Assembly: GCF_900185015.1 (NCBI RefSeq)
Contig: NZ_FXYD01000003.1
Span: 62,001-126,000, forward strand
Reading direction: 5' to 3'
Origin: Octadecabacter ascidiaceicola
GTDB taxonomy: Bacteria; Pseudomonadota; Alphaproteobacteria; Rhodobacterales; Rhodobacteraceae
DNA length: 64,000 nt
A program made the position numbers and the translations under genes. This document shows, in pieces, positions 25,514 to 36,109 of the stretch (positions are counted from its first letter, which is position 1; every line of letters begins with the position of its first letter). The notes beneath the pieces were generated by a model. The model searched no databases. It saw only the letters and a list, made by a program, of their open reading frames with translations, and had not been told where the DNA came from.

Positions 25514-25530
25514 ATGCCGCAGCGCAGCGC
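25514..25530. promoter_or_regulatory. GCCGCANNGCAGCG box in the mcl2 upstream region
   Basis: ATGCCGCAGCGCAGCGC differs by one base from the 17-mer before ecm and mdh. It lies between the divergent mcl2 operon and the gene at 25644, with TTGCAA about 9 bp further toward mcl2 but no clear -10. Confidence 0.55.
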
Positions 25531-25550
25531 AACAAGCACCGTTCGGTACT

Positions 25551-25574
25551 GTTAACCAATTCTCAAAGGTTAAC
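25551..25574. repeat. GTTAACC-N10-GGTTAAC inverted repeat
   Basis: A perfect 7-bp inverted repeat (25551-25557 and 25568-25574) with a 10-bp spacer, 17 bp centre to centre, in the same divergent region. Its position, about 70 bp before the start codon at 25644, would suit an operator. Confidence 0.5.
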
Positions 25575-25643
25575 AGCACAGACTTATTAGCAGAAATTCA
25601 CCCCTCTGTTGCGTGCCACGGCGCGCCACCGTCAGGAGACCAG

Positions 25644-25940
25644 ATGATGAAGTTCCTTGCAGCCGCCCTTGTGATTCTAGCAACAGCAGCCTCCGCCCAG
25701 TCCAACAATTGCGCGGATCATGCGATGGTCGTGGAACGGCTTGCCAGCGGTTATGGTGAATCTCGCCAATCCATCGGGCTCGGCGCGGACAACACGGTGG
25801 TTGAGGTCTTTGCCTCCCTCGAAACCGGCACTTGGACGATCACTGTCACCACCCCCGGCGGCCCGACATGTATGGTCGCCAGCGGCGCGGCGTTTCAGGT
25901 TCTTGCGGAAGCCCTGCCAAACACCGACAGCGGCGCTTAA
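25644..25940 (+). CDS. Small secreted protein, unknown function
   Basis: A 98-residue protein with a clear signal peptide (MMKFLAAALVILATAASAQS, cleavage near ASA-Q). The mature part has CADHAMVVERLASGYGESRQ, LETGTWTITVTTPGGPTC and two cysteines likely to pair. The helix with ERLASGYGE, followed by a short beta hairpin, is a pattern seen in small Rhodobacterales exported proteins. AGGAG precedes the tandem ATGATG. It converges with the TSUP gene with a 4-nt overlap. Confidence 0.7.
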   Translation: MMKFLAAALVILATAASAQSNNCADHAMVVERLASGYGESRQSIGLGADNTVVEVFASLETGTWTITVTTPGGPTCMVASGAAFQVLAEALPNTDSGA

Positions 25941-26680
25941 CCGAAAGTCCCGTCCCAGATCAGCTTCACGGATACGAGCAGTAGCGTCCACGCGACGATG
26001 TTAAAAAACACGCGATCCGGCATGATCTTCACCAGCCGATAGCCAACAAACACCGCCACCACAGCCGGTAAAAAAAGTAACGCCGCGACGCGCAGGTTTT
26101 GTGGCGCCAACTGGCCAAGGAAGTAATAGGGCACGATCTTTGACGCGTTCATGATCGCAAAAACAATCGTCGTCGTGCCTGCAAACACCATCTTGGAAAG
26201 GCCCTGTGGCAGCACCCATATCTGCCAAGGCGGCGCACCCGCGTGGCTAACAAAACTGGTAAATCCCGCGACACTTGTCCAAAACAAACCCTGCCCCCAA
26301 GTCGCAGGCCTCGGTGGCCCATCAACCGCGCGTCGCATCAGCAAAGACAAAGCAAAGACCGCGCCGATAAAGCCTATCAGCAAACGCACGAACTGTTCCG
26401 AAACGATCGACGCCGTTACCCAGCCAATCAAACCGCCGAACAAAATACCCGGAACAGCAATACGCACGACATCGCGGCTGAATTCCTTACGGTAGGCCCA
26501 GACGCCAAAAACGTCGGAAAACACGAAGACCGGCAACAGTAGGCCCGCCGCTGCAACTGGTGAAATTACCAGCGAAAGCAAAGGAACACCGAGCATTCCG
26601 AACGCTGGCACCCCCCCTTTTGACAGCCCAACACAAAACGCTGCGGCAATGCCGGCCATCCAAAAAATTGTTCCGTCCAC
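25937..26680 (-). CDS. TSUP-family transporter (TauE/SafE)
   Basis: A 247-residue membrane protein with the TSUP repeat motif AFCVGLSKGGVPAFGMLGVP near the N-terminus and, in the second half, WTSVAGFTSFVSHAGAPPWQ. It has seven or eight membrane helices. The start is taken as GTG 26680 because AAAGG lies 7 bases before it; the GTG at 26707 would add nine charged residues. It is not closely similar to the TSUP protein at 5367-6284, so the substrates probably differ. Confidence 0.82.
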   Translation of the reverse strand: MDGTIFWMAGIAAAFCVGLSKGGVPAFGMLGVPLLSLVISPVAAAGLLLPVFVFSDVFGVWAYRKEFSRDVVRIAVPGILFGGLIGWVTASIVSEQFVRLLIGFIGAVFALSLLMRRAVDGPPRPATWGQGLFWTSVAGFTSFVSHAGAPPWQIWVLPQGLSKMVFAGTTTIVFAIMNASKIVPYYFLGQLAPQNLRVAALLFLPAVVAVFVGYRLVKIMPDRVFFNIVAWTLLLVSVKLIWDGTFG

Positions 26681-26785
26681 AAGGTGGCCTTTCCGATCAG
26701 GAATCACATCCGGTTGCGCAAATCAGCGAACACAGGCCGAATAGTTTTTCAAACTCTAAAGCAAACTTTCCCCTGCAAACAATGA

Positions 26786-27853
<1,068 letters not shown>

Positions 27854-28480
27854 TTGAGCAGGCTCAAAAATCTATTGCTGGTGGCGGGGCTGACCCTCGC
27901 CACCAGCGCACAGTCCCAACCGATCATCGACTTTGATGCGATGCCGGAACCGTACCAAACCGTCGAAATCGACCTCGACGGTGACGGCACATCCGAGGTT
28001 GCCAGCGCCTTCACTCTCAACGACAGATTTGGAATCGTGACAATTCGCCCGCCGGAAACCGGCGGCAACTGGAACATCGACGCCGCGTTCGTCGTCCCAA
28101 TCAACTTGTCCGATTTCGACACCCTTGAAGCGCTGCCCAACGGCAATCTGCGTATCCATTGGGGCTGTTTTGCTTGCGGGCGCACACATAATCATCGATC
28201 CGTCACCGTTGATTGGCGCGACGACATTGCGCAGGTCATTGGTTACGATGATACCTACGCAGACCGTCTGTTTGCCGCCGTTTTCAGTTGTTCGGTCAAT
28301 TTCCTCACGGGTGACGCCATTGTTGTTGCCGACGATATTGATGAAACGCGCGAACTGGCGACCGACACAAGAAGCTATCCGCTCAGCGACCTAGGGGACG
28401 GGCATTTGCCGCAGGTCTGCAGCACGGCTTATGAGCGTTACAACGACGACTTCATGCACGAACACTTCTCTGATCAATAA
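27854..28480 (+). CDS. Secreted protein of unknown function, TTG start directly after mdh
   Basis: A 208-residue protein whose only start giving a complete signal peptide is the TTG at 27854, right after the mdh stop: MSRLKNLLLVAGLTLATSAQS. The mature part has an FG-GAP/EF-hand-like DLDGDGTSEVASAF, a CFACGR pair and a late cysteine. No ribosome-binding site is visible, so it is presumably translated by coupling to mdh. Function is not recognised. Confidence 0.65.
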   Translation: MSRLKNLLLVAGLTLATSAQSQPIIDFDAMPEPYQTVEIDLDGDGTSEVASAFTLNDRFGIVTIRPPETGGNWNIDAAFVVPINLSDFDTLEALPNGNLRIHWGCFACGRTHNHRSVTVDWRDDIAQVIGYDDTYADRLFAAVFSCSVNFLTGDAIVVADDIDETRELATDTRSYPLSDLGDGHLPQVCSTAYERYNDDFMHEHFSDQ

Positions 28481-28500
28481 TCTAAATCGCATCGCCCCCC

Positions 28501-28530
28501 TTGACTGAACGTCGTTCATGAACTATGTTC
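28501..28530 (+). promoter_or_regulatory. Promoter overlapped by two GAACnnnGTTC palindromes
   Basis: TTGACT (28501-28506), a 17-bp spacer and TATGTT (28524-28529) make a good sigma-70-type promoter. Within it lie GAACGTCGTTC (28507-28517) and GAACTATGTTC (28520-28530), 13 bp apart, which could bind a repressor over the spacer and -10. Confidence 0.6.
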
Positions 28531-28550
28531 AGAAATGTAAGGAGACTCAC

Positions 28551-29750
28551 ATGCGTTATATTATTCCTGCCGCCATCGTCGGCATCACAGTTGCTGCTGC
28601 TGCCCGTGCCGATACCGAATACTCTGCCATGATCCGCGATCTGGGGCTTTCCCAGACCAAAGACGCGCTTATGGAGGTTTCAAACCCCACCCCGTCTGAT
28701 CGCTTCGCCTTGGGGGGCGTCCATTTCCTCAGTGTCGTGGAAGAAGCGCTGCAAACGCAGTACCGCGTAGGCGTAAACCAACAGATGGCCGAGATGTCCG
28801 GCTTGCCGTTCCTGCGCTTACCTGTTGCACAGAACCCCTCCCCCGAAGGCTTCTACCCCGAGGTTATTGAGGATATCTTCACCGCCGCGCTTACTGACCT
28901 CGATGGAGCGCTCGCGCAGCTCGATGAGATTTCAGATGGTGACGACATCGGGGTTGTTATCAACACCGCCGACATTTGGTTCGATATCAACATGAACGGC
29001 ACCTATGACACGGGCGAAAACCTGTTTGAAGTTGCCGGTGGTGACCTCAACCGTGGTTTGGAGACTGATTTCACTCCGCCAGTCGTGCGCTTTGACACCT
29101 CTGATGCGGCGTGGCTGTCTGCCTACGCCCACCTCCTGAGCGGGGTGAGCGAGGCAATCCTCGCCGTTGGCCCCACGGAAGCAATTGAACGCGTCACCAC
29201 CAGCGCCGCAGAATTCAACGCGATGGGCCGCGACGGACGGGACTACATGATGTTTTATGACGAAGACCGTTGGCTCGATATGGCAGCGATGTTCATCCAT
29301 GCCATCGAAGGCCCCGTCGACGTTGATCGCTCCCGCGCAGCGCATGCCCACCTTCTTGGCATGATCCAAGACAACAAGGTGTTCTGGGACCGCGTCAGCC
29401 GTGAAACCGACAACGACCGCGAATGGATCCCCAACAAGAACCAGCAAAGCGCGCTGCCAATTCCATTTCCGACAAACCTCGGCGATCAGTGGCGCAATGT
29501 GCTGACCGAAGCCGAAATGATGTTAAACGGCGAATTGCTGATCCCCCACTGGCGCCTGCCAGGCGGCATGGGCATCGACCTCGAGGCGTTCATGCAAAAC
29601 CCGCCTGAGCTGGACATCTTCGCGCTGATCCAAGGGGAGTCCATCCTGCCCTACGTGGAACGCGGCCCGGAAATGAGCGGGCAAGCATGGCGTTCGTTTG
29701 AGCGCATGGTCGGCGGAGACGCAGCCTTCTACGCCATTATCTTGAACTGA
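28551..29750 (+). CDS. Secreted protein of unknown function (399 aa)
   Basis: A 399-residue protein with signal peptide MRYIIPAAIVGITVAAAARA. The mature protein is mainly helical. It contains an EF-hand-like calcium loop, DINMNGTYDTGE near residue 155, and aromatic-rich segments such as YMMFYDEDRWLDMAAMFIH. AAGGAG precedes the ATG at 28551; the earlier codon at 28518 falls inside the promoter. It lies between the mdh and suc units, with its own promoter. I do not recognise a named family. Confidence 0.75.
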   Translation: MRYIIPAAIVGITVAAAARADTEYSAMIRDLGLSQTKDALMEVSNPTPSDRFALGGVHFLSVVEEALQTQYRVGVNQQMAEMSGLPFLRLPVAQNPSPEGFYPEVIEDIFTAALTDLDGALAQLDEISDGDDIGVVINTADIWFDINMNGTYDTGENLFEVAGGDLNRGLETDFTPPVVRFDTSDAAWLSAYAHLLSGVSEAILAVGPTEAIERVTTSAAEFNAMGRDGRDYMMFYDEDRWLDMAAMFIHAIEGPVDVDRSRAAHAHLLGMIQDNKVFWDRVSRETDNDREWIPNKNQQSALPIPFPTNLGDQWRNVLTEAEMMLNGELLIPHWRLPGGMGIDLEAFMQNPPELDIFALIQGESILPYVERGPEMSGQAWRSFERMVGGDAAFYAIILN

Positions 29751-29883
29751 TCTGGTGCAAAATCAGGCCTGCGTCACGCACGCGGGCCAATCCACTGGCG
29801 CTCCGGCGCTGCGAGGGTAGACTATTTCCCAACTGATTCCGCTTTAAGCGCATATTTACCGTGTTGGCGCTAACCACTTATTA

Positions 29884-29920
29884 ATTTGTGATCACACTTT
29901 TTAAAGCTGTGATCACAAAT
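29884..29920. promoter_or_regulatory. Paired GTGATCAC operator upstream of sucC
   Basis: ATTTGTGATCACA (29884-29896) and TGTGATCACAAAT (29908-29920) are perfect inverted copies, centres 21 bp apart, each itself palindromic. The pair lies 97 bp before the sucC start codon; the near centre is 68 bp upstream of the TATATC centre. Confidence 0.8.
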
Positions 29921-29954
29921 GTCGCTTTTTCGGCGAATCCGCCAAGAAACGCTT

Positions 29955-29983
29955 TTTTTAAGCTCGTTTAACGGGTCTATATC
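29955..29983 (+). promoter_or_regulatory. Probable suc operon promoter
   Basis: TATATC (29978-29983) is preceded at 17 bp only by TTTTTA (29955-29960), a very weak -35. As at sdh, a decent -10 with poor -35 fits activation from the upstream operator. Confidence 0.4.
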
Positions 29984-30016
29984 GTTTCAACGCAGATCAG
30001 ACCGAAGGACGACTTC

Positions 30017-31210
30017 ATGAACATTCACGAATATCAGGCAAAAGCACTGCTCGCTTCTTATGGGGCACCCGTCAGTGATGGCCGCGCAGTCCTCAAAGCT
30101 GAGGACGCTAAGACCGCCGCTGGCGAAATGGACGGCCCACTTTGGGTTGTTAAGGCGCAGATCCACGCAGGTGGCCGCGGCAAAGGTAAATTCAAAGAAG
30201 CAGACGCTGGCGATGCCGGCGGTGTTCGCCTGACAAAATCCGCTGTTGAAGCGGCTGAAGAAGCTAAAAAGATGCTGGGCCGCACATTGGTCACGCACCA
30301 GACTGGCCCAGCCGGTAAGCAAGTGAACCGCATCTACATCGAAGACGGTTCCGGCATTGAAACAGAAATGTACCTCGCCCTGCTGGTTGATCGTCAGACA
30401 TCCCGCATCGGTTTCGTTGTCTCTACTGAGGGCGGCATGGACATCGAAGAAGTGGCCGAGAAGACCCCTGAAAAAATCCTGAACTTCACAGTGGACCCAG
30501 CGACAGGCTACCAAGCCTACCACGGCCGCCGCGTTGCATTCGCCCTCGGTCTTGAAGGCCAGCAGGTTAAGCAGTGCGTGAAACTGATGGGCCAGCTTTA
30601 CAAAGCCTTCACTGAAAAAGACATGGAAATGCTTGAGATCAACCCGTTGATCATCACAGACGAAGGCAGCCTCAAGGTTCTCGACGCGAAGGTCGCATTC
30701 GACGGCAACGCGGTTTACCGCCACGCTGACATCGCCGCCCTACGCGATGAAACAGAAGAAGACCCGAAAGAACTGGCAGCGTCCAAGTTTGACCTCAACT
30801 ACATCGCGCTCGACGGTGAAATTGGCTGCATGGTCAACGGTGCTGGCCTCGCGATGGCGACAATGGACATCATCAAACTTTACGGTGCTGAGCCTGCAAA
30901 CTTCCTCGACGTTGGTGGCGGCGCTACCAAAGAGAAAGTGACAGAAGCGTTCAAAATCATCACGTCCGACCCACAGGTCAAAGGCATCTTGGTGAACATC
31001 TTCGGCGGCATCATGCGCTGTGATGTGATCGCAGAAGGTGTTGTTGCTGCGGTGAAGGACGTTGGTCTTCAGGTTCCACTGGTTGTGCGTCTCGAAGGGA
31101 CAAACGTTGAAGAAGGCAAAGCCATCATCAACAACTCCGACGTAGACGTCATCGCGGCTGACGACCTTAAGGACGGCGCTGAAAAGATCGTGAAAGCGGT
31201 AAAGGGTTGA
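30017..31210 (+). CDS. sucC: Succinyl-CoA synthetase beta subunit (ADP-forming)
   Basis: A 397-residue ATP-grasp subunit, opening [19 protein letters not shown] with the nucleotide motif [16 protein letters not shown], followed by LEINPLI and the CoA-ligase domain [19 protein letters not shown] and [18 protein letters not shown] lies before the ATG. It couples succinyl-CoA cleavage to nucleotide phosphorylation and is the first gene of the sucC-sucD-odhAB transcription unit. Confidence 0.98.
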   Translation: MNIHEYQAKALLASYGAPVSDGRAVLKAEDAKTAAGEMDGPLWVVKAQIHAGGRGKGKFKEADAGDAGGVRLTKSAVEAAEEAKKMLGRTLVTHQTGPAGKQVNRIYIEDGSGIETEMYLALLVDRQTSRIGFVVSTEGGMDIEEVAEKTPEKILNFTVDPATGYQAYHGRRVAFALGLEGQQVKQCVKLMGQLYKAFTEKDMEMLEINPLIITDEGSLKVLDAKVAFDGNAVYRHADIAALRDETEEDPKELAASKFDLNYIALDGEIGCMVNGAGLAMATMDIIKLYGAEPANFLDVGGGATKEKVTEAFKIITSDPQVKGILVNIFGGIMRCDVIAEGVVAAVKDVGLQVPLVVRLEGTNVEEGKAIINNSDVDVIAADDLKDGAEKIVKAVKG

Positions 31211-31214
31211 ATTA

Positions 31215-31703
31215 GTGCGCGCTGTTCGAAATATATTTGCCGCTGCGACCGTCTTGTGCGGTTCAGCGGCTGCTGCTGATATCTCAGCAGATATGCAGAG
31301 CATCACCCAGTTTTGCTCCCACTATGTGCAAACCAGTCAAATGACGAACCTTTTGATGCAAAACGGCTTTGAACACCGCCGTGGCGAGTTTCGGAAATCC
31401 TACAATTCCTCCGTAATTGGAGGAACCCAACCGGTCATTAACGTCGAAGCACGCGAGTCCCGCTCTGGGCTTGGATGCTCTGCGACCTTTGGAATCGTGG
31501 GTAGAAACGATGGTTCACGTTTGATCTCAATTGCACAACAGACATTGCGTCAACTCGGCTACTCCGAAACGCCTGTTACAGGGCGCAACGGTCGGCGCGA
31601 AACAGCGTTTGTCTTAAATGGAATCGCAGTCAAACTAGGTGGAAGAACTGATTCATCGCACAGCTCATATTCCTCGTTCATTTTTTTCCAGCGACTGAAC
31701 TAA
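31215..31703 (+). CDS. Secreted protein of unknown function between sucC and sucD
   Basis: A 162-residue protein with a GTG start 4 bp after the sucC stop. The signal peptide is MRAVRNIFAAATVLCGSAAAA. The mature part has CSHYVQTSQMTNLLMQNGFE, a serine-rich stretch and CSATFGIVGRNDGSRLISIA, with two cysteines. No other start would keep the signal peptide. It is inside the sucC-sucD operon but has no evident link with succinyl-CoA synthetase. Confidence 0.7.
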   Translation: MRAVRNIFAAATVLCGSAAAADISADMQSITQFCSHYVQTSQMTNLLMQNGFEHRRGEFRKSYNSSVIGGTQPVINVEARESRSGLGCSATFGIVGRNDGSRLISIAQQTLRQLGYSETPVTGRNGRRETAFVLNGIAVKLGGRTDSSHSSYSSFIFFQRLN

Positions 31704-31737
31704 CGTTCGCTGAAGCAATTCAATAGGAGCCAACAAC

Positions 31738-32619
31738 ATGGCCATTCTCATCGACGAAAACACCAAAGTCATCTGTCAGGGCCTTACAGGTTCGCAGGGT
31801 ACATTCCACTCTGAACAGGCAATCGCATACGGCACCAACATGGTTGGCGGCGTGACACCGGGTAAGGGCGGCCAAACGCACCTCGACCTGCCAATCTTCA
31901 ACTCCGTCCACGAAGCAATGCACGTCACCGAGGCGAATGCCTCCGTGATCTACGTGCCTCCGCCCTTCGCAGCGGACTCTATCCTTGAAGCGATTGACGC
32001 CGAGATGGAATTGATCATCTGTATCACTGAAGGCATCCCAGTTCTGGACATGATGAAAGTGAAGCGCGCGTTGGAAGGCTCCAAATCCCGCCTCGTTGGT
32101 CCAAACTGCCCGGGTGTTATCACACCTGACGCTTGCAAAATCGGCATCATGCCGGGCCACATCCACAAGCGTGGTTCCGTTGGTGTTGTGTCCCGCTCCG
32201 GTACGCTGACCTATGAAGCTGTAAAGCAAACATCTGATAGCGGCCTTGGCCAGTCCACTGCTGTGGGCATCGGCGGCGACCCGATTAAGGGCACTGAGCA
32301 CATCGACATCCTCGACATGTTCCTTGATGACGACGAAACACAGTCCATGATCATGATCGGTGAAATCGGTGGTTCCGCAGAAGAAGAAGCCGCTGAATTC
32401 CTGACCGAACAGAAGAAAAAAGGCCGCTGGAAGCCAGTCGCTGGTTTCATCGCTGGCCGCACAGCACCTCCAGGCCGTCGCATGGGCCACGCTGGCGCGA
32501 TTGTTGCAGGCGGCAAAGGCGACGCTGAAAGCAAGATCGAAGCGATGAAGTCCGCTGGTATCGTTGTGGCTGATAGCCCTGCGACACTGGGCGAAGCTGT
32601 GTTGAAGGCGATTGGGTAA
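31738..32619 (+). CDS. sucD: Succinyl-CoA synthetase alpha subunit
   Basis: A 293-residue subunit with the CoA-binding Rossmann fold ([18 protein letters not shown]), [19 protein letters not shown], and the phosphohistidine region [22 protein letters not shown] lies 9 bases before the ATG. It is separated from sucC by the small secreted-protein gene. Confidence 0.98.
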   Translation: MAILIDENTKVICQGLTGSQGTFHSEQAIAYGTNMVGGVTPGKGGQTHLDLPIFNSVHEAMHVTEANASVIYVPPPFAADSILEAIDAEMELIICITEGIPVLDMMKVKRALEGSKSRLVGPNCPGVITPDACKIGIMPGHIHKRGSVGVVSRSGTLTYEAVKQTSDSGLGQSTAVGIGGDPIKGTEHIDILDMFLDDDETQSMIMIGEIGGSAEEEAAEFLTEQKKKGRWKPVAGFIAGRTAPPGRRMGHAGAIVAGGKGDAESKIEAMKSAGIVVADSPATLGEAVLKAIG

Positions 32620-32626
32620 GTAATGT

Positions 32627-32648
32627 GAGGTGGGGTTCGCCCCACCTC
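32627..32648 (+). other. 9-bp intercistronic hairpin with TTCG tetraloop
   Basis: GAGGTGGGG (32627-32635), TTCG, CCCCACCTC (32640-32648) begins 7 bp after the sucD stop. The stem is perfect and capped by the especially stable UUCG loop. No T-run follows, so it more likely marks mRNA processing or protects the 3' end of sucCD mRNA. Confidence 0.7.
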
Positions 32649-32666
32649 GAGACTGACGGAGTTAAG

Positions 32667-33155
32667 ATGAAACCTATCCTAGCCATTCGCTCAGCGATGT
32701 CGCATGCATTTGACTTTACTGGCCGCGCTACTCGATCAGAGTTTTGGTGGTTTTTCTTGTTTATTGCAATTTTGCATTCTGTGTTGGCAAACTACTTTGC
32801 TGCGCCAAATCCAAACGGTTTCTCGTTCCACTTCGGCATCTATCTATCGCTCGACATAAATGAACCTTGGTGGAGCAATGTTTACGCGATCGTCTTTGTT
32901 CTACCATTTGCGTCGGCTCTCGTACGACGGGGCCACGATATTAACGTACATGGAAGCAAGTTCTTTATCGTTCCATTCATCGTCTTTGCAGCATTCGTTG
33001 TTATCGTGAAAGCACTACCTACCCAAGAAATTTTCAACACATTTATGTTTGTTTCCTTACTATTTCTGTTTGTAGGCTTTTTGATTGTGACTCTCAAACG
33101 ATCCGACCCCGACACCAACCGTTTTGGCCCTAACCCCAATGAGGTCCCCTCATGA
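32667..33155 (+). CDS. DUF805 membrane protein
   Basis: A 162-residue inner-membrane protein with the DUF805 signature FDFTGRATRSEFWWFFLF near residue 15 and three or four membrane helices, with ALVRRGHDINVHG as the second conserved block. ATG 32667 follows GGAG; the earlier in-frame codon at 32625 lies within the hairpin. Its stop overlaps the odhA start by 4 nt (ATGA), so it is translationally coupled to the 2-oxoglutarate dehydrogenase genes. Function is unknown. Confidence 0.85.
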   Translation: MKPILAIRSAMSHAFDFTGRATRSEFWWFFLFIAILHSVLANYFAAPNPNGFSFHFGIYLSLDINEPWWSNVYAIVFVLPFASALVRRGHDINVHGSKFFIVPFIVFAAFVVIVKALPTQEIFNTFMFVSLLFLFVGFLIVTLKRSDPDTNRFGPNPNEVPS

Positions 33156-36109
33156 CTGACCAATCTTCCAACGACCAATTCCACGCATCCTCCTTCATGC
33201 AAGGGCACAATGCGGAATATATCGAGCAGCTTTATGCGCGCTATGCGGAAAACCCGAACGCGGTCGACGAAAGTTGGCAGGCGTTTTTCGCCTCGTTGGG
33301 CGATGCCCCTGCGGATGCTCAGGCCGAGGCCGCTGGCGCATCTTGGGGCCGTGCTGATTGGCCACCGATCCCGAACGACGATCTAACAGCCGCACTGGAT
33401 GGTCAGTGGGCTGCGGAACCCGAAGCCGCCAGCAAGAAGATCAAAGCAAAGGCCGCAGCTGCGGGCGTTGCCGTGTCCGAAGACCAAGTGCGCAACGCGG
33501 TGCTGGATTCCATCCGCGCCCTGATGATCATCCGCGCCTACCGTATTCGCGGGCACCTGGTGGCTGACCTTGACCCACTCGGTATGCGGGATCAGACCCC
33601 GCATCCCGAATTGGACCCAGCGTCCTACGGCTTCACCGCCGCCGACATGGACCGCAAGATTTTCATCGACAACGTGCTGGGCCTTGAGCACGCGACCATG
33701 AACGAAATCCTCGCCATCGTGCGCCGCACCTACTGCGGCACCTTTGCGTTGCAGTACATGCACATTTCCAACCCCGAAGAAGCGGGTTGGCTGAAAGAAC
33801 GCATCGAAGGCTACGGCAAAGAGATCGCGTTCACCAAAGAGGGCCGCAAGGCGATCCTGAACAGCCTTGTTCAGGCCGAGGGCTTTGAGAAATACCTGCA
33901 CGTCAAATACATGGGCACCAAGCGTTTCGGCCTTGATGGTGGCGAAAGCCTAATCCCCGCGATGGAGCAGATCATCAAACGTGGCGGGCAATTGGGCCTG
34001 CGCGATATCGTGATCGGCATGCCCCACCGTGGCCGCCTGTCCGTCCTCGCCAATGTTATGGAAAAGCCCTACCGCGCGATCTTCAACGAATTTCAGGGCG
34101 GCAGCTTTAAGCCCGAAGACGTGGACGGCTCTGGCGATGTGAAATATCACCTCGGCGCGTCGTCTGATCGTGAATTTGACGGCAATTCGGTTCACCTGTC
34201 GCTAACTGCGAACCCGTCCCACCTTGAGGCCGTGAACCCCGTTGTTCTGGGTAAAGTCCGCGCCAAGCAAGACCAGACAAACGACGTTGACCGCACTAAA
34301 TCTATGGCGATCCTGCTGCACGGCGATGCGGCCTTCGCGGGCCAAGGCGTTGTTGCAGAAGGCTTCGCGCTGTCAGGTCTGCGTGGCCACCGCACAGGCG
34401 GCACCATGCATATCGTTGTGAACAACCAGATCGGGTTCACCACGGCGCCGCACTTCAGCCGCTCATCGCCTTACCCAACGGACAATGCGCTGGTGGTCGA
34501 AGCACCGATTTTCCACGTGAATGGCGATGATCCCGAGGCTGTGGTTCACGCCGCCCGCGTCGCCACTGAATTCCGCCAAAAGTTCCACAAAGACGTGGTT
34601 CTCGACATCATTTGCTACCGCCGCTTTGGTCACAATGAGGGCGACGAGCCGATGTTCACCAACCCGGTGATGTACAAGAAGATCAAACAGCAAAAGACCA
34701 CGCTGACGCTGTATACAGATCGCCTCGTGCAAGACGGCCTCATGCCTGAGGGCGAGATCGAGGATATGAAGCAAGCGTTTCAGGATTATCTGGCCGCTGA
34801 ATTCGAGGCCGGAACAGATTACAAGCCAAACAAAGCTGATTGGCTGGACGGCAAGTGGTCCCATCTGGACAGCCAGAAAGACCTGTACCAGCGTGGCCAA
34901 ACGGCGATCAAAAAAGAGACCTTTGATCAAATCGGTAAGGCGCTGACATCCGCACCCGAAGGCTTCCCGCTGCACAAAACCGTGGGCCGTATTCTGACTG
35001 CGAAAGCCAAGATGTTTGAAACCGGCGAAGGGTTTGACTGGGCAACCGGCGAGGCACTGGCATTCGGGTCCCTACTAACCGAAGGCTACCCTGTGCGCTT
35101 GGCCGGCCAGGATTCCACACGCGGCACGTTCTCACAGCGTCATTCCGGCCTCGTGAACCAAGACACCGAAGAACGTTACTACCCGCTGAACCACATCCGC
35201 GACGGCCAAGGTAACTACGAAGTCATCGACTCCATGTTGTCCGAATACGCGGTTCTTGGATTTGAATACGGTTACTCGCTGGCAGAACCAAACGCGCTGA
35301 CCCTCTGGGAAGCCCAGTTTGGTGACTTTGCAAATGGTGCGCAGATCATGTTTGACCAGTTCATTAGTTCCGGTGAATCCAAATGGCTGCGTATGTCCGG
35401 CCTCGTCTGCCTGCTGCCACACGGCTATGAAGGCCAAGGCCCAGAGCACTCCTCCGCACGTCTTGAGCGTTTCTTGACCATGTGTGGCGGTGACAACTGG
35501 ATCGTGGCGAACTGTACGACACCTGCGAACTACTTCCACATCCTGCGCCGTCAGTTGCATCGCAGCTACCGCAAGCCGCTTATCATGATGACGCCAAAGT
35601 CGCTGTTGCGTCACAAACTGGCCGTGTCCAAAGCGGAGGAATTCCAAGACGGTTCCTCGTTCCACCGCATCATGTGGGACGACGCCCAGCACGGGAATTC
35701 CGTCGCCAAATTGGTCGCTGACGACAAGATCAAGCGCGTCGTCATGTGCTCTGGCAAAGTCTACTTCGACCTTCTTGAGGAACGCGACGCACGCGGCATC
35801 AATGACGTCTACCTGATGCGTTACGAGCAGTTCTATCCATTCCCTGCGCAATCCGCAGTGAAGGAATTGGAACGCTTTACAAACGCCGAAATGGTCTGGT
35901 GTCAGGAAGAACCAAAGAACCAAGGCGCTTGGTCGTTCATGGAGCCCAACATCGAATGGGTCCTGACACGCATCAAAGCCAAGCACACACGCCCCGTCTA
36001 CGCGGGCCGCGCCGCTGCCGCCTCGCCCGCCACGGGCCTCGCGTCGCGCCACAAAGCAGAACAAGCCGCTCTCGTTGACGAAGCGCTCACCGTTAAAGGA
36101 TCAAAATAA
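33152..36109 (+). CDS. sucA: 2-oxoglutarate dehydrogenase E1 component
   Basis: A 985-residue thiamine-diphosphate enzyme that decarboxylates 2-oxoglutarate. The N-terminal helix [19 protein letters not shown] is the usual E2-binding segment. The ThDP domain shows [33 protein letters not shown] and [22 protein letters not shown] follows, and the transketolase-like half has [12 protein letters not shown] and [16 protein letters not shown]. It overlaps the DUF805 gene by 4 nt and the E2 gene by one base (TAATG). Confidence 0.97.
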   Translation: MTDQSSNDQFHASSFMQGHNAEYIEQLYARYAENPNAVDESWQAFFASLGDAPADAQAEAAGASWGRADWPPIPNDDLTAALDGQWAAEPEAASKKIKAKAAAAGVAVSEDQVRNAVLDSIRALMIIRAYRIRGHLVADLDPLGMRDQTPHPELDPASYGFTAADMDRKIFIDNVLGLEHATMNEILAIVRRTYCGTFALQYMHISNPEEAGWLKERIEGYGKEIAFTKEGRKAILNSLVQAEGFEKYLHVKYMGTKRFGLDGGESLIPAMEQIIKRGGQLGLRDIVIGMPHRGRLSVLANVMEKPYRAIFNEFQGGSFKPEDVDGSGDVKYHLGASSDREFDGNSVHLSLTANPSHLEAVNPVVLGKVRAKQDQTNDVDRTKSMAILLHGDAAFAGQGVVAEGFALSGLRGHRTGGTMHIVVNNQIGFTTAPHFSRSSPYPTDNALVVEAPIFHVNGDDPEAVVHAARVATEFRQKFHKDVVLDIICYRRFGHNEGDEPMFTNPVMYKKIKQQKTTLTLYTDRLVQDGLMPEGEIEDMKQAFQDYLAAEFEAGTDYKPNKADWLDGKWSHLDSQKDLYQRGQTAIKKETFDQIGKALTSAPEGFPLHKTVGRILTAKAKMFETGEGFDWATGEALAFGSLLTEGYPVRLAGQDSTRGTFSQRHSGLVNQDTEERYYPLNHIRDGQGNYEVIDSMLSEYAVLGFEYGYSLAEPNALTLWEAQFGDFANGAQIMFDQFISSGESKWLRMSGLVCLLPHGYEGQGPEHSSARLERFLTMCGGDNWIVANCTTPANYFHILRRQLHRSYRKPLIMMTPKSLLRHKLAVSKAEEFQDGSSFHRIMWDDAQHGNSVAKLVADDKIKRVVMCSGKVYFDLLEERDARGINDVYLMRYEQFYPFPAQSAVKELERFTNAEMVWCQEEPKNQGAWSFMEPNIEWVLTRIKAKHTRPVYAGRAAAASPATGLASRHKAEQAALVDEALTVKGSK

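Noticed and set aside
28507-28530. LexA (SOS) box before the 399-residue protein
   Set aside because: The alphaproteobacterial box is GTTC-N7-GTTC or GAAC-N7-GAAC; here the direct repeats are 9 bp apart.
29884-29920. CRP/FNR-type site
   Set aside because: TGTGA and TCACA overlap in TGTGATCACA with no 6-bp spacer, so the half-sites cannot bind one CRP dimer; a short GntR-type palindrome fits better.
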